16,380 bases of DNA from NCBI GenBank assembly GCA_905373605.1, contig CAJPTO010000048.1, positions 1 through 16,380 of the forward strand, in the 5' to 3' direction. How positions within the stretch are numbered: position 1 is the first letter of the stretch; each line of letters opens with the position of its first letter. The DNA is from an uncultured Prevotella sp. (GTDB taxonomy: Bacteria > Bacteroidota > Bacteroidia > Bacteroidales > Bacteroidaceae). Positions 1 through 8,277 of this stretch are shown here, in pieces. A model generated the notes under the pieces. The model did not search any database. It had not been told where the DNA came from and was given only the letters and a program-made list of their open reading frames with translations. The translations under genes and the position numbers were made by a program.

Positions 1-351
1 TGGGGTGAGAAACACTAGTTTGTTATCAAATCCCCATCCGTTTGTTGGTACAAATTTAACCATTGATTTCGCCCTTTTTCGCCAGTTCGGGATAAAAATC
101 AGATTGTTTTTGACTGGAATGTAAGGGCAGGCGAGGGGAGGATGGTGGGAAGTTTCAAGGCGTTGCGTGCGCGTTACGATGCATCCCAATGGCATTCCTA
201 TATCAAATGGGGTGGGGGGAATGCAGGCCCCGTGTTATAGTAATGAGCAAAGGGTGTGGCGTTCCTATATGAAACGGGGTGGGGGAATGCAGGGAAAGAC
301 AGCTTCCCGAGCCATTTTTTTAGCAGTATTCCGAAAAAAGTTAGGCGAAAA
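1..351. other. Non-coding region upstream of tRNA-Gln
   Basis: I see no convincing gene here. Short open frames exist on both strands, but they run through a duplicated G-rich segment whose copies are 67 bp apart. That spacing is not a multiple of three, so the copies are read in different frames, which argues against coding. The left part (1-165) shows no clear structure apart from AT-rich stretches. Confidence 0.6.
191..293. repeat. Two-copy G-rich direct repeat (about 37 bp)
   Basis: Positions 191-227 and 258-293 are near-identical. Each begins GGCRTTCCTATAT, continues through an AAAYGGGGTGGGGG core and ends GAATGCAGG. There are a few substitutions and a one-base difference in the G run. 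The copies sit 67 bp apart, just upstream of the tRNA promoter. The function is unknown. This could be a dispersed repeat family of the genome or a local duplication. Confidence 0.7.
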
Positions 352-383
352 TTTGGTGGCATGACCGAAAACCAGTACCTTTG
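352..383 (+). promoter_or_regulatory. Bacteroidetes-type promoter for tRNA-Gln
   Basis: TACCTTTG at 376-383 matches the Bacteroidetes -7 consensus TAnnTTTG. TTTG at 352-355, 20 bp upstream, fits the -33 element. Transcription would start near 390, a few bases before the tRNA 5' end at 394. Motif and spacing are seen directly; the assignment rests on known Bacteroides promoter architecture. Confidence 0.7.
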
Positions 384-393
384 CACCCGTCAA

Positions 394-464
394 TGTCCCA
401 TGGTGTAATGGTAGCACTACAGTTTTTGGTTCTGTCAGCGGTGGTTCGAGTCCATCTGGGACAA
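394..464 (+). tRNA. tRNA-Gln (anticodon UUG)
   Basis: The cloverleaf can be read directly. The acceptor arms TGTCCCA (394-400) and TGGGACA (457-463) pair over 7 bp, with discriminator A464. The D-arm contains TAATGGTAGCA. The anticodon loop is TTTTGGT, giving UUG (glutamine). The T-arm has GGTTCGAGTCC. The anticodon stem has one T-T mismatch next to the loop. No CCA is encoded (ACA follows), so CCA must be added enzymatically. It is the only plus-strand gene in the window and has its own promoter and terminator. Confidence 0.95.
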
Positions 465-468
465 CATT

Positions 469-504
469 AAAGAGGTTCTTTCGCAAGAAAGAACCTCTTT
501 TTTT
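469..504 (+). terminator. Rho-independent terminator after tRNA-Gln
   Basis: A perfect 14-bp stem (469-482 with 487-500) closes on a GCAA tetraloop and runs into seven T residues (498-504). It begins five bases after the tRNA. On the minus strand it could also stop read-through from the GH35 operon, which converges from the right, although only a short T tract follows there. Confidence 0.9.
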
Positions 505-548
505 GTAGTATGCTCGGCATGAGTATTTCCTAATGGGAACTAGCCCCA

Positions 549-606
549 GTAATCCCCAATAGGGGGATTACAGAGCCAAAGGCAAGGATGTTCACCGCGA
601 GGTGAA
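549..606. repeat. Two small hairpins downstream of GH35
   Basis: GTAATCCCC (549-557) pairs with GGGGATTAC (563-571) across a 5-nt loop. TTCACC (591-596) pairs with GGTGAA (601-606) across GCGA. Both lie in the 3' region of the minus-strand GH35 transcript. Neither is followed by a T tract on either strand, so they are poor intrinsic terminators. They may be 3' mRNA structure. No gene is visible in 505-658. Confidence 0.45.
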
Positions 607-658
607 ACCCGAAAGAAGCCGGCGGCAGCTGTCGAGCCTAACGCACAGAAACTTCATA

Positions 659-3031
659 CTAAAACTTAAAGGGCGCATCTTTAACGTACACGCGCACCTG
701 TTTTATCGCTCCAGGCACCTCGGCTTCCATGCGCGGCAAGCATTGCAAGGCCGAAAGGGTGTGCATTGCGCCGAGATCCAGCACAAGGGCGTGTGGGAAA
801 GGCGTGCCCGAAACCGTTTGCCAATAGGTAGACTCCTGCAAGTCGAAGGTCTTGTCGGCCGAACGGTTCGCCCCGTTCATGTCTTCGCTGTCGGCATACA
901 GCACGGTCCAGGGCTCGCGCGACAAGCGTTCGCCCTTGTCGTTGAGCAAGTACAGTTCGGCAATGGCGGCAATGTCTTTGCCGTCAATGGCGTTAAGGGC
1001 TTCAATGCACACATACCTACCGCGCACGGGTGCGCCAAACTTCAGTTCTTGCCACCCGTTGCCGGGCTTGAAAGCAGCTTCTAGAGCCGCCTTTTCGCCG
1101 TCGAGGTTCAGTTTCTGCCCCGGTTCGCGGTGCGTTTGGCGTTTTTTCACCAGCAGTTGGTCTAGCTTGGGCTCTTTCAGTCCCTCACATTGCGCCTGTT
1201 TCGGGCCAAGGATGTCGAACACCAATATTTCGTTCTCCCCTTTTTTCAGCCAGCATCCCGGCATGTAGAGCGTTTGTTGCGGACCAATTTCCCAGATGCG
1301 TCCCATTGGATGGCCGTTGACGTACACCAAACCCTTGCCCCAAGTTTCGAAGTTGAGGAACGTGTCGGAGGGCTTGTTCACGTTGAACGTGGCGCGATAC
1401 ACGCCGCGCGGCAGTCGTTCTGCACTTTTGGCCACGCCTTTAAGCGGTTGGAACTTCATGGCGGCGTAAGTTTGGTATTGGTCTTCGATGTTAAACACCT
1501 GCCAATTCTTCAGTTCGGTGGTCCATTCTCGGCCATTTCGTTGCTCGGTAAGCACAACGTTTTGGGTAATTCCCTTAAAGTCTTTGATGGCTCGCCCGAA
1601 ATTGATGCGACCCATCGCCTCAACAAGGATGTCTAGTTGCGCTCCTTCGCGGCAAGGCGGCAGAGTCAGTTCCCTTTCGGCGTTTCGTCGGTCTAGCTTT
1701 CCGATGTAATTGCCGTCTACGAACACCTGCGCAAAGTCGTGAGCGTCGTTAACGGTGAGCGTTGTAGGCGCAAGTGTCTGCGGCAGCGTTGTGCGGTAGA
1801 GTATGGAGCCGAAGCCTTGGTCGTATTCTTCCATCGTCTTGATTGCTACATCTTGCTTGGGAGCGGGCAAATTGTCCCAAAGGGGTGCCACGGCGTTGAA
1901 ATCGAAGCGGCCGATGCTGATGGGCTTGATGGTTTGTGGCACAGCTGCTTGGCGTTCGCCGCCCATGTGCTTGGCCATAGCCTGCCGAAGCAGCCAATAT
2001 TTGGGTGTTGTTTGTCCAGATTCGCTGATGGGCGCATCATAATCGTAAGAAGTGACGTCGGGAGCAAAGCCGGGCGAGTTGGCACCAGCCCAATGTCCCC
2101 AGTTCGTTCCGCCATGTGTCATGTATAAGGAGAACGAAATGCCCTTTGAAAGCATCTCGTCGATGCCTGCAATCATGTCTTTTGCTGGCCGCGTTTCGTG
2201 GTTTGCGCCCCACTTGTCAAACCATCCGCTCCAAAATTCGCTGCACATCAAGGGCGAGTTAGGCCTTATCGATTTGAGTTTTGCGAATTGTTGGTCGATG
2301 TTTGCCCCTGTTCCGAAGTTCATTGTCCAGATGAGGTCGTCCAATCCATTGTCTAGGAAGTTTGATGCCCAGTCGCATTGGAAGAGCGTCACGTTATGTC
2401 CGAAGTTTTTGCGCAGCATGTCGCGTATGGCAGCCACGTAAGGTTTGTTTTTCCCATACGAACCATATTCGTTTTCCACCTGAACCATGATGATGGGACC
2501 GCCGTTGGCAATGGTGAGGTCGGCCACTTGCTGTGCCACTTGCTGCTGGAAAAGGTCAACGCGCTCGATGAACAGCGGGTCCATGTCGCGCAGTTTGATG
2601 TCTTTTTTCTTGAGCAACCACCACGGCAGTCCGCCCATTTCCCACTCGGCGCACACGTATGGTCCCGGGCGTAGTATCACCTTCATGTCGTTTTTCTGGC
2701 AAAGCTTCACAAAGGTGCGCAGGTCGTTCTGCCCAGTAAAGTCGAATTGGTTCATTCGTGGTTCGTGTGCGTTCCAGAAAGTGTAGAGGCAAACGGTGTT
2801 CATGCCCAGTGCCTTGCACAGCTTTATGCGCTGTTCCCAGTATTGTCGCGGTATTCGGGGATAGTGCAGTTCGGCTGCTTTCACCACGAAAGGTTTTCCG
2901 TTGAGCAGAAAAGTGCCGTTGCCGGCCTCGAAAGAGCCAGTGACGGGCTTTTTGTTTGTTGCTTGCGCCGCCACTGCAAGGCAGGTAAGAAGGGCGAAAG
3001 CCAATGCCATAAGTCGTGTTGATGGTTTCAT
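659..3031 (-). CDS. GH35 beta-galactosidase with C-terminal F5/8-like domain
   Basis: Secreted glycoside hydrolase of family 35, predicted to release terminal beta-galactose by a retaining mechanism. The start at 3031 gives 790 aa and a clean signal peptide (MKPSTRLMALAFALLTCLAVAAQA). The frame continues upstream to 3106, but that extension is not signal-like and overlaps the preceding gene. The TIM barrel spans about residues 33-350. The ENEYGSY motif places the acid/base at E188 and CSEFWSGW places the nucleophile at E265. Beta-sandwich domains follow at about 400-610 (with a GKGLVYVNG motif), and an F5/8-type C-like carbohydrate-binding region at about 655-790. It is the last gene of the cluster, 13 bp downstream of the GH2 remnant. 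Galactan side-chain trimming is inferred from context. Confidence 0.93.
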   Translation of the reverse strand: MKPSTRLMALAFALLTCLAVAAQATNKKPVTGSFEAGNGTFLLNGKPFVVKAAELHYPRIPRQYWEQRIKLCKALGMNTVCLYTFWNAHEPRMNQFDFTGQNDLRTFVKLCQKNDMKVILRPGPYVCAEWEMGGLPWWLLKKKDIKLRDMDPLFIERVDLFQQQVAQQVADLTIANGGPIIMVQVENEYGSYGKNKPYVAAIRDMLRKNFGHNVTLFQCDWASNFLDNGLDDLIWTMNFGTGANIDQQFAKLKSIRPNSPLMCSEFWSGWFDKWGANHETRPAKDMIAGIDEMLSKGISFSLYMTHGGTNWGHWAGANSPGFAPDVTSYDYDAPISESGQTTPKYWLLRQAMAKHMGGERQAAVPQTIKPISIGRFDFNAVAPLWDNLPAPKQDVAIKTMEEYDQGFGSILYRTTLPQTLAPTTLTVNDAHDFAQVFVDGNYIGKLDRRNAERELTLPPCREGAQLDILVEAMGRINFGRAIKDFKGITQNVVLTEQRNGREWTTELKNWQVFNIEDQYQTYAAMKFQPLKGVAKSAERLPRGVYRATFNVNKPSDTFLNFETWGKGLVYVNGHPMGRIWEIGPQQTLYMPGCWLKKGENEILVFDILGPKQAQCEGLKEPKLDQLLVKKRQTHREPGQKLNLDGEKAALEAAFKPGNGWQELKFGAPVRGRYVCIEALNAIDGKDIAAIAELYLLNDKGERLSREPWTVLYADSEDMNGANRSADKTFDLQESTYWQTVSGTPFPHALVLDLGAMHTLSALQCLPRMEAEVPGAIKQVRVYVKDAPFKF

Positions 3032-3044
3032 TATGCGTGGGGTT

Positions 3045-4276
3045 TTAGGGGTTAAGTGTCTCATTGCGCACAGGGCGGATGGTAAAGGCAAAGGAACGGT
3101 CGGCATACGGCACCATGTATTGTGCTTGTGGGCGCGCTCCCCAGCTGTTTTCGCAGGCCAATCCCTGCTGCACCTCGTCGAAACAGAGCGTGATGAACGG
3201 TGCTTGCTCCACCAATGGCGCGTGTGTGTTCTGCTTATGCCATCCGCCGTCGAGACTTTCTATGGTGTAACGCAGCGCCGAGGCCGAAAAAGCCTTGTTG
3301 CTAGTGAGTTCTAGTCCGTTGCCAGCATTGTTTAGCTGCTTCCAAAAGCGTATGTCGCTTTTCGTTCCTGTTTCTTGTGGGCGAATGTAGGGGTAGAACT
3401 GCTGGTCAACCGTTTGTTGGTATCGGCCGATGAAAGCGGCATCCTTGCGGTCGGAGTAGTTTTCGGCGAGTCCGCGGCCGTAATAAACGATGTTGGCAAA
3501 AGCTGCGGGCATCTCCATCTTCATGCCAAAGCGGGACATGCCGGGCATTTTCTCGCCCTTAGTGGTGGCAAGCGTTTGCGTAACGCTGATGTTGGCTTGG
3601 GCATCAATGGTGTAGTTGAGTGTCAGTGTGGCCTTGAGCGCGGGCATGTTTAGCCTTGCCGTAACGACAACAGCACCATTTTGCACGTTGTGCGTGAGCT
3701 TTTCGAGCTTCATCTCGGGCGCTTTCCACGCCACAAACTCGCGTTGCAGCCCAGCTCCATAGTCATTGTCGGTGGGTGCGCGCCAGAAGTTGGGTGCCAG
3801 TTTTCCATCACTTGCAATGAGGTTTAGCCCATCAACGTTGTATCTTGTGAGCATTCCGCTGTGCTTATTGATTTCAACCTCGAAGCCATTTCCCCGAACG
3901 ATGAGGAAATTGTAATCGTTGTCTGCCACTGTTGGGGCTGTTGCGGTGGTGGGCTGGTTGCGCTTGTCGGCATAAAGGTTGGTGGGTTGCGCCACCACCA
4001 GTTGCTCTCGTGCTGCCACATGCCCAGCCTCGAGCAGACCTTGCGCTTGCTTTAGCTCATAACTAAGGTTGAGCAACCACTCGTGCTGCTTGTCTGTTTC
4101 GCCATAAGGGATGGTCAGTTGGGCATCTTTCCCTGGAGCAACGTCCAGGTTTTCTGTCGCATCGGCTCGCCATTTTTGAGCAGCGTCCACACTAATCGCA
4201 GGTTATCGAGGTTGCGGAAGAAGTGTTCGTTGTGCACATTAATCTTGCCAGAGGCGATGTCTATGGGCTTGTATGT
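3045..4276 (-). pseudogene. GH2 beta-galactosidase (LacZ-type), 3' remnant, frameshifted
   Basis: Only about the last 410 residues of a LacZ-type GH2 enzyme remain. The family is usually about 1000-1100 aa, so roughly 600 N-terminal residues, including the catalytic TIM barrel and both catalytic glutamates, are missing. From 4276 the frame reads YKPIDIASGKINVHNEHFF then LVWTLLKNGEPM, which is domain 4. Near 4160 the homology moves to another frame, reading ENLDVAPGKD onward. The domain 5 signatures NFWRAPTDNDYGAGL and ENSWGARP are intact, and the natural C-terminus ends at 3045. A GTG at 4190 could start a 381-aa product, but that product could not be catalytic. The left partner of the fusion is the GH115 fragment. 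A pseudogene is most likely; an assembly error is the alternative. Confidence 0.85.
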
Positions 4277-5405
4277 AGCCGTAATTGTCGTCACACCACA
4301 TCAGCGTTACATCCTCTGGCACGTGCAATCCCTCGCGATATACGTCCAACACCTCTTTATATGGGATGAACACTTGGGGTATTCGCGTTAAGTCGCTGTC
4401 AACGTGTTGCGCAAGCATCTGGCGTTGGTGTGCAAACACCTCTGTAAGCACGCGCTTTTGTTCTTGCAATGTCTTTGCGCCGTTCATCGCTCCATCGTGA
4501 ATGCCGCGCATTCCCAACGTGTAAACAATCTCTTGGTGTGCCACATCGCGGAGCCTTTCTTCCCAAAAGCGGCGCACGTTTGCGCTATTGGTAACATAGT
4601 TGTATTCGCCTTTGCCCCTTATTCCCCACTCGGCGGCCGTGCTAGAAGCCATCGGTTCGCAGTGCGATCCGCCAATGTAGATGCCATAATATCTTGCCAC
4701 ATCCCTGTTTCCTAACGTAAGGAAAAAGGGCTTTGTGCATTCGTGCATGGGCGGCCAATAGGTGTTGGCTCGCAATCGCAGCAGAAGCTGGAAAATGCGC
4801 TCGGTGGTTTTCGGGCCAACAACACCCTTTTCGTGTCCAGGTTCCATCGTTGTGTAGCTCCAAGGCATCAGTCCCCAGTCTTCATCGTTGATGAAGATGC
4901 CGCGATATGCCACCGAGGGCGCCTGCCTGTCTACAAATCCCACGGGCAATTCAAGCTTTTTGATGGTTTTCGGCGCAACATCGGCCCACCATTCCCAAGG
5001 CGACACGCCCGCCAAGCGCGAAAGTTCGAGCAATGCGTAAGCTGTGCCGTGGCTGTCGCTGCCCACAACGAGCAGTTTTTGGGGCGACAGCACTTTAAGG
5101 ACAAAGCCTTCGCGGTGGGTTTGCAGGTATTCGATGTCTGTTTTGTCGCAATAGGCCTTGAGCTTATCGTTGAGCGTGCCCACAATGATGCGTTCGCCTG
5201 TGCCCACTTGTATCAGTTTGGCGTTCAACACACGCCTGAAATCGGCAGCAACCATCTCGAGGGCGGCATACGCCACAGGCTGTTCGCCGGCCAATGCCGA
5301 CACGCCGATGCGTTCGTGCTGCTGAAAGCAGAACGATTGCGGCTTGGCAAAGGCCGAAAGCACCGCAAGAAGCAGGAAGATAAACGGTGTAAGGGTTCTT
5401 TTCAT
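4239..5405 (-). pseudogene. GH115 alpha-glucuronidase, truncated 5' part
   Basis: GH115 enzymes remove (4-O-methyl-)glucuronic acid from xylan or arabinogalactan side chains. This frame has a signal peptide (MKRTLTPFIFLLLAVLSAFA), then GH115 landmarks: SPWEWWADV, YRGIFINDEDWGL, NTYWPPMHECTKPFF and LMWCDDNYGYI (ending at residue 378). The family continues for several hundred more residues. Here only ten unrelated residues follow before TAA at 4239-4241, because the DNA has become GH2 sequence read out of frame. The start ATG overlaps the GH30 stop (ATGA), which indicates translational coupling. An active enzyme is unlikely because part of the catalytic domain and the C-terminal region are gone. 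Identification is firm; loss of function is an inference. Confidence 0.88.
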
Positions 5406-6955
5406 TTCATTCTCATGTTTGTTATCGTTGTAATCGAGCGGGCGGGGATGGTGATGTTGGCTAGTTTCTGCAGTTTTCCAACAAGTGTGAGGCTCTCATT
5501 GGGAGCATCGGATGTGCGGTAGACGCGCCAGTTGCCCCGCTTAAGCCCATCGATGCTCACTGTTTGGGGCTGTTGTGCATAGTTGATGACAACCACCACT
5601 TGGCTGCCGTCGGCGTTTTCAAAAGCCGAACACATCAAAGCGTTGGGGTCTGTGGCCTTTTCTGTGCTTGTGTCGCCGTTCTTTGTAACGCCCAGCCGCA
5701 CTGCCTTTGGCCGAACGAAGCGGCTGTAGTGGCCTAATGCCCACAGCAGCTTCGAATCTACGATGGTGTCTGCCACAGCTTGCGGCTCACGATATTGAAA
5801 AAGCAGTCCGTCCTTATAGTCGCCGCCAACAGCTCTCCACCATTGCCAGCTGCGTGCATCGGCAAGCACCAGGTCGTGATGGATGATGCGCGCCACGTAA
5901 GGGGCAGTTTTCATCGTTTGGTCGAAGCCATGTCCGCCACCAATCTCGGTGTCGTTGCTCATGATGCACACTTCGGTTTGCCAAAAGTGTGCGCCGTATT
6001 TCTTCAGACTGTCGCGAAGGGCCTCGCGACAGGCTTTCATATACTGAAGCGGTGTGGTGGTCCAATAGCTATGACCTGCCATTAGCGGAGCCAGATGTGG
6101 CAGGTTGGCCACGTAGGTGTCGGTGCTGTCGGGCGAGAAGAACGATTGTATTTGGTATCCGCGCTCCGGACCAGTCATGTGTGTGGCCATCATGCAGCGA
6201 TAGTCCGACGATTCGGGTATGATGATGCGCGTATCCATCTGCCTTTTGTGCAGTTCGCCGTCAAGAAGTCGGGCAATGCGTGCAATCTCGCTTTTGGTTA
6301 CAGGCGTACCTTCTTGCTTCGGCCCCAACCAATTCCAGTGTCCATCGGGTTCGTTCACGGGCGATATGTAGTTAATCTCCACACCATGCACCCTTTTCAG
6401 CCCTTGTATGGCCTCGGCCATGAAGCGGGCGAAGTGCTGGTAGCGGTCTTCTCTGAGGTTAAATGTGCCGTCGCGTCCCGTATTCGTTGCTAGATGGTTC
6501 TTGGTAAAGTGTACTGGCGGCGAATTAACAAAGGCCAGCAGATAAGGAACGCCAAAATGTTTAGCTTTTTTCAAGAACTGGCATTGCACGGCCTGCTTAT
6601 CCCAGTGGTAAAGGCCATCGTTGCCCAGGAAACACTCGGTGCGCGTCCCGCTGTTGATGCAGCTGCTGTCGCCTTGTTCGGCACTTCCCGCCCCTAAGTT
6701 AAACCGCCAAAGGCTAAGAGCAATGCCTTCGGGATTTCCTTTCGCGTCTGTTTCGGACGAGAAAAGCCACCTAGCCACATTATCTTGCACAGGTTGCGCG
6801 ATGTTTCCAAAGAATTGCATGCTCCAGGCATCAGAAGCTCCGAAGCAGTCTATCTCTTGGTGCCGCTCGGTGGTGCTGATGCTGAACACGTTTGCCTTTT
6901 GTGCCGAGGCCGAGAGGCAAGTTAGGGTGCAAGCAAGGATGAAGCTCTTGTTCAT
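5402..6955 (-). CDS. GH30 family glycoside hydrolase
   Basis: Secreted 517-aa enzyme with signal peptide MNKSFILACTLTCLSASAQ. The N-terminal HQEIDCFGASDAWSMQFF and SLWRFNLGAGSAEQ segments are typical of GH30. YISPVNEPDGHWNW places the acid/base at E202, and HFWQTEVCIMS places the nucleophile at E328. A C-terminal beta domain (about 430-517) ends ITIPARSITTITNMRMK, the usual GH30 beta-sandwich ending. GH30 members include endo-beta-1,6-galactanases and glucuronoxylanases; the subfamily cannot be settled by eye. With GH35, GH115 and GH127 beside it, endo-beta-1,6-galactanase activity on type II arabinogalactan is the best guess. Its stop overlaps the GH115 start by 4 bp. Upstream is a 359-bp gap with palindromic repeats. 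Confidence 0.9.
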   Translation of the reverse strand: MNKSFILACTLTCLSASAQKANVFSISTTERHQEIDCFGASDAWSMQFFGNIAQPVQDNVARWLFSSETDAKGNPEGIALSLWRFNLGAGSAEQGDSSCINSGTRTECFLGNDGLYHWDKQAVQCQFLKKAKHFGVPYLLAFVNSPPVHFTKNHLATNTGRDGTFNLREDRYQHFARFMAEAIQGLKRVHGVEINYISPVNEPDGHWNWLGPKQEGTPVTKSEIARIARLLDGELHKRQMDTRIIIPESSDYRCMMATHMTGPERGYQIQSFFSPDSTDTYVANLPHLAPLMAGHSYWTTTPLQYMKACREALRDSLKKYGAHFWQTEVCIMSNDTEIGGGHGFDQTMKTAPYVARIIHHDLVLADARSWQWWRAVGGDYKDGLLFQYREPQAVADTIVDSKLLWALGHYSRFVRPKAVRLGVTKNGDTSTEKATDPNALMCSAFENADGSQVVVVINYAQQPQTVSIDGLKRGNWRVYRTSDAPNESLTLVGKLQKLANITIPARSITTITNMRMK

Positions 6956-7314
6956 TCGTTGAGGTCGTCTTGACTTTTATGTTTCAATAAATAGAGAATG
7001 GCTCGTTGTCTTTGTGTTTCCAAACCAAGAAGAACACGACCATACCATACAACATGCAGGGTTGAAAGCACTATAGGGCCTGCAATACAGCTGCATTAGC
7101 CAGCGGCAAAACAGTGTTGTAGCGGTGATGTCCACTACTTTTCAGCCGCAAATGGTGCATCGCGCACGCTACAAAGCTGCTTGTAGCGTGGCTACAAGAT
7201 GCTTGTAGTGTGGCTACAAGATGCTTGTAGTGTGGCTACAAGATGCTTGTAGTGGGGCTACAAGGCTCTTGTAGTGTGGCTACAAGGCTGCTTGTAGCGT
7301 TAGTTCGTATACAA
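6956..7314. other. Intergenic spacer between GH30 and the esterase
   Basis: No gene is visible in these 359 bp, although the neighbouring genes point the same way and the rest of the cluster is tightly packed. It holds the palindrome array at 7169-7303. It also holds an imperfect relative of the unit (GTAG 7119-7122 with CTAC 7135-7138) and a TGCAGG/CCTGCA pair (7055-7060 and 7079-7084). I found no good TAnnTTTG promoter on the minus strand in front of GH30. Confidence 0.6.
7169..7303. repeat. Array of five 22-bp-spaced palindromes
   Basis: The 19-bp palindrome CTTGTAG-N5-CTACAAG occurs at 7180-7198, 7202-7220, 7224-7242, 7246-7264 and 7268-7286, always 22 bp apart. The N5 is CGTGG, TGTGG, TGTGG, TGGGG and TGTGG. 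Half-units flank the array: CTACAAAG at 7169-7176 and CTTGTAG at 7291-7297. Neighbouring units can also pair with each other: CTACAAG-ATG-CTTGTAG forms for most junctions, so the RNA or DNA could fold in two alternative registers. Arms are fully conserved while loops vary, which suggests that pairing matters. Confidence 0.9.
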
Positions 7315-8226
7315 CTAGCGCGCTTCGCAAGCTTTCGTGTTAGGCGTTGCATCGGCAGACGCGTCTGCTAGGCCTAGTTCCACCAGCTTTTCCAACATGC
7401 GCTTACCCACAACCTCGGTTCCTTTGCCATCGAAATGCAGCACATCGGCTTGCAAACTCACATCGCTAAGGTCCACCACATGCACGTTGGGCAGTTCTTT
7501 CCCCAACTTGCGTTGCGCTTCTTCAATCATCGGGTTGTACTGTCGCGAAGCTCTGGGCACAGTGCCAATGATGAAAGGCAGGCGTTTGTCTTTTTCTTTT
7601 CCCGTAACGGCATACACCTCTTTACGCACAAAGTTAATCAGTTGCTTGAAGTTGTCGTAATATTGTTGTGGTTTAGAGCGGTCGCTTTCCCCCTGATGCC
7701 ACAAGACGGCTTTCACATCGTAACCTTCTTTCAGCTTGCTGAGCGTTTTCTCTGCACACTTCTCAAATCCCTGGGTTAGCGAAAGGGCCAACGACATGCC
7801 CTCATTGGTGCTGTTGTGCGGCTTGTTTTGCGCAAGCCAAGTGCTGTCTGCATACCAAATGGGCTTTCCAGCTTCGGTTTGTCCTGGTGTAATGGCCGTT
7901 CCGCCAAATGTACACTTCACAACATAGAAGTCGGTGGTGGCCTTTTGGTCGATGAAGTGGTTCACAACATCGCAGAAAGCAAAGGTTTTACCCAATGAAA
8001 AGTGGCCAAAGCGGCCGTTTTGTTCCGTTCTTACAAAGGCATGCCTAAGATGTTTGTAGCCTTTTGCAAGGTAATGGGGACACTCTTTGGTGGATGCCCG
8101 CCCCTCGGCGTTCGATTGTCCGGCTACAATGAATACGCTTGCCGGCTTTTGCGCCGAGGCCATTGTGGCACTCAGCGCAAAAGCAATCGGTATAAGAAGC
8201 AGTCTGATGACGTTTGTTCTTTGCAT
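7315..8226 (-). CDS. SASA-domain carbohydrate esterase (CE6-like acetylesterase)
   Basis: 303-aa secreted SGNH-type esterase of the SASA superfamily (sialate O-acetylesterase / acetylxylan esterase-like). The signal peptide runs to about residue 25 (ATMASAQ). Block I is VFIVAGQSNAEGR with nucleophile S38. KCTFGGTAI is a glycine-containing oxyanion block. VLWHQGESD is at 175-182. The C-terminal ADVLHFDGKG supplies D261 and H264 of the triad. It presumably removes O-acetyl groups that block the partner hydrolases. It lies 51 bp after GH127 and is probably co-transcribed with it. The natural substrate is not readable; plant polysaccharide acetyl esters are inferred from context. Confidence 0.85.
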   Translation of the reverse strand: MQRTNVIRLLLIPIAFALSATMASAQKPASVFIVAGQSNAEGRASTKECPHYLAKGYKHLRHAFVRTEQNGRFGHFSLGKTFAFCDVVNHFIDQKATTDFYVVKCTFGGTAITPGQTEAGKPIWYADSTWLAQNKPHNSTNEGMSLALSLTQGFEKCAEKTLSKLKEGYDVKAVLWHQGESDRSKPQQYYDNFKQLINFVRKEVYAVTGKEKDKRLPFIIGTVPRASRQYNPMIEEAQRKLGKELPNVHVVDLSDVSLQADVLHFDGKGTEVVGKRMLEKLVELGLADASADATPNTKACEAR

Positions 8227-8277
8227 GTATGTCTGTGATTTAATAAATCTGTCTTACAACATACTTAGCGGTGGCTG

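Noticed and set aside
52..59. Minus-strand TAAATTTG promoter
   Set aside because: It matches the -7 consensus by itself but has no -33 box and no minus-strand gene to its left within the window.
167..486. Small open frames on both strands upstream of and across tRNA-Gln
   Set aside because: They run through the duplicated G-rich repeat, or through the tRNA itself, and have no protein-like features.
3032..3106. N-terminal extension of GH35
   Set aside because: It would overlap the upstream gene and hide the signal peptide that begins at 3031.
4239..5405. Functional GH115-GH2 fusion protein
   Set aside because: The junction is out of frame and the GH115 frame hits stops at 4239-4241 and 4203-4205 before the GH2 frame resumes; both catalytic domains are incomplete.
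4743..5522. 259-aa plus-strand open frame
   Set aside because: It lies antisense to clear GH115 and GH30 coding sequence, has no recognisable domain, and is explained by codon bias of the opposite strand.
7169..7303. CRISPR array
   Set aside because: The 22-bp period leaves only three bases between palindromes, with no room for unique spacers, and there are no cas genes.
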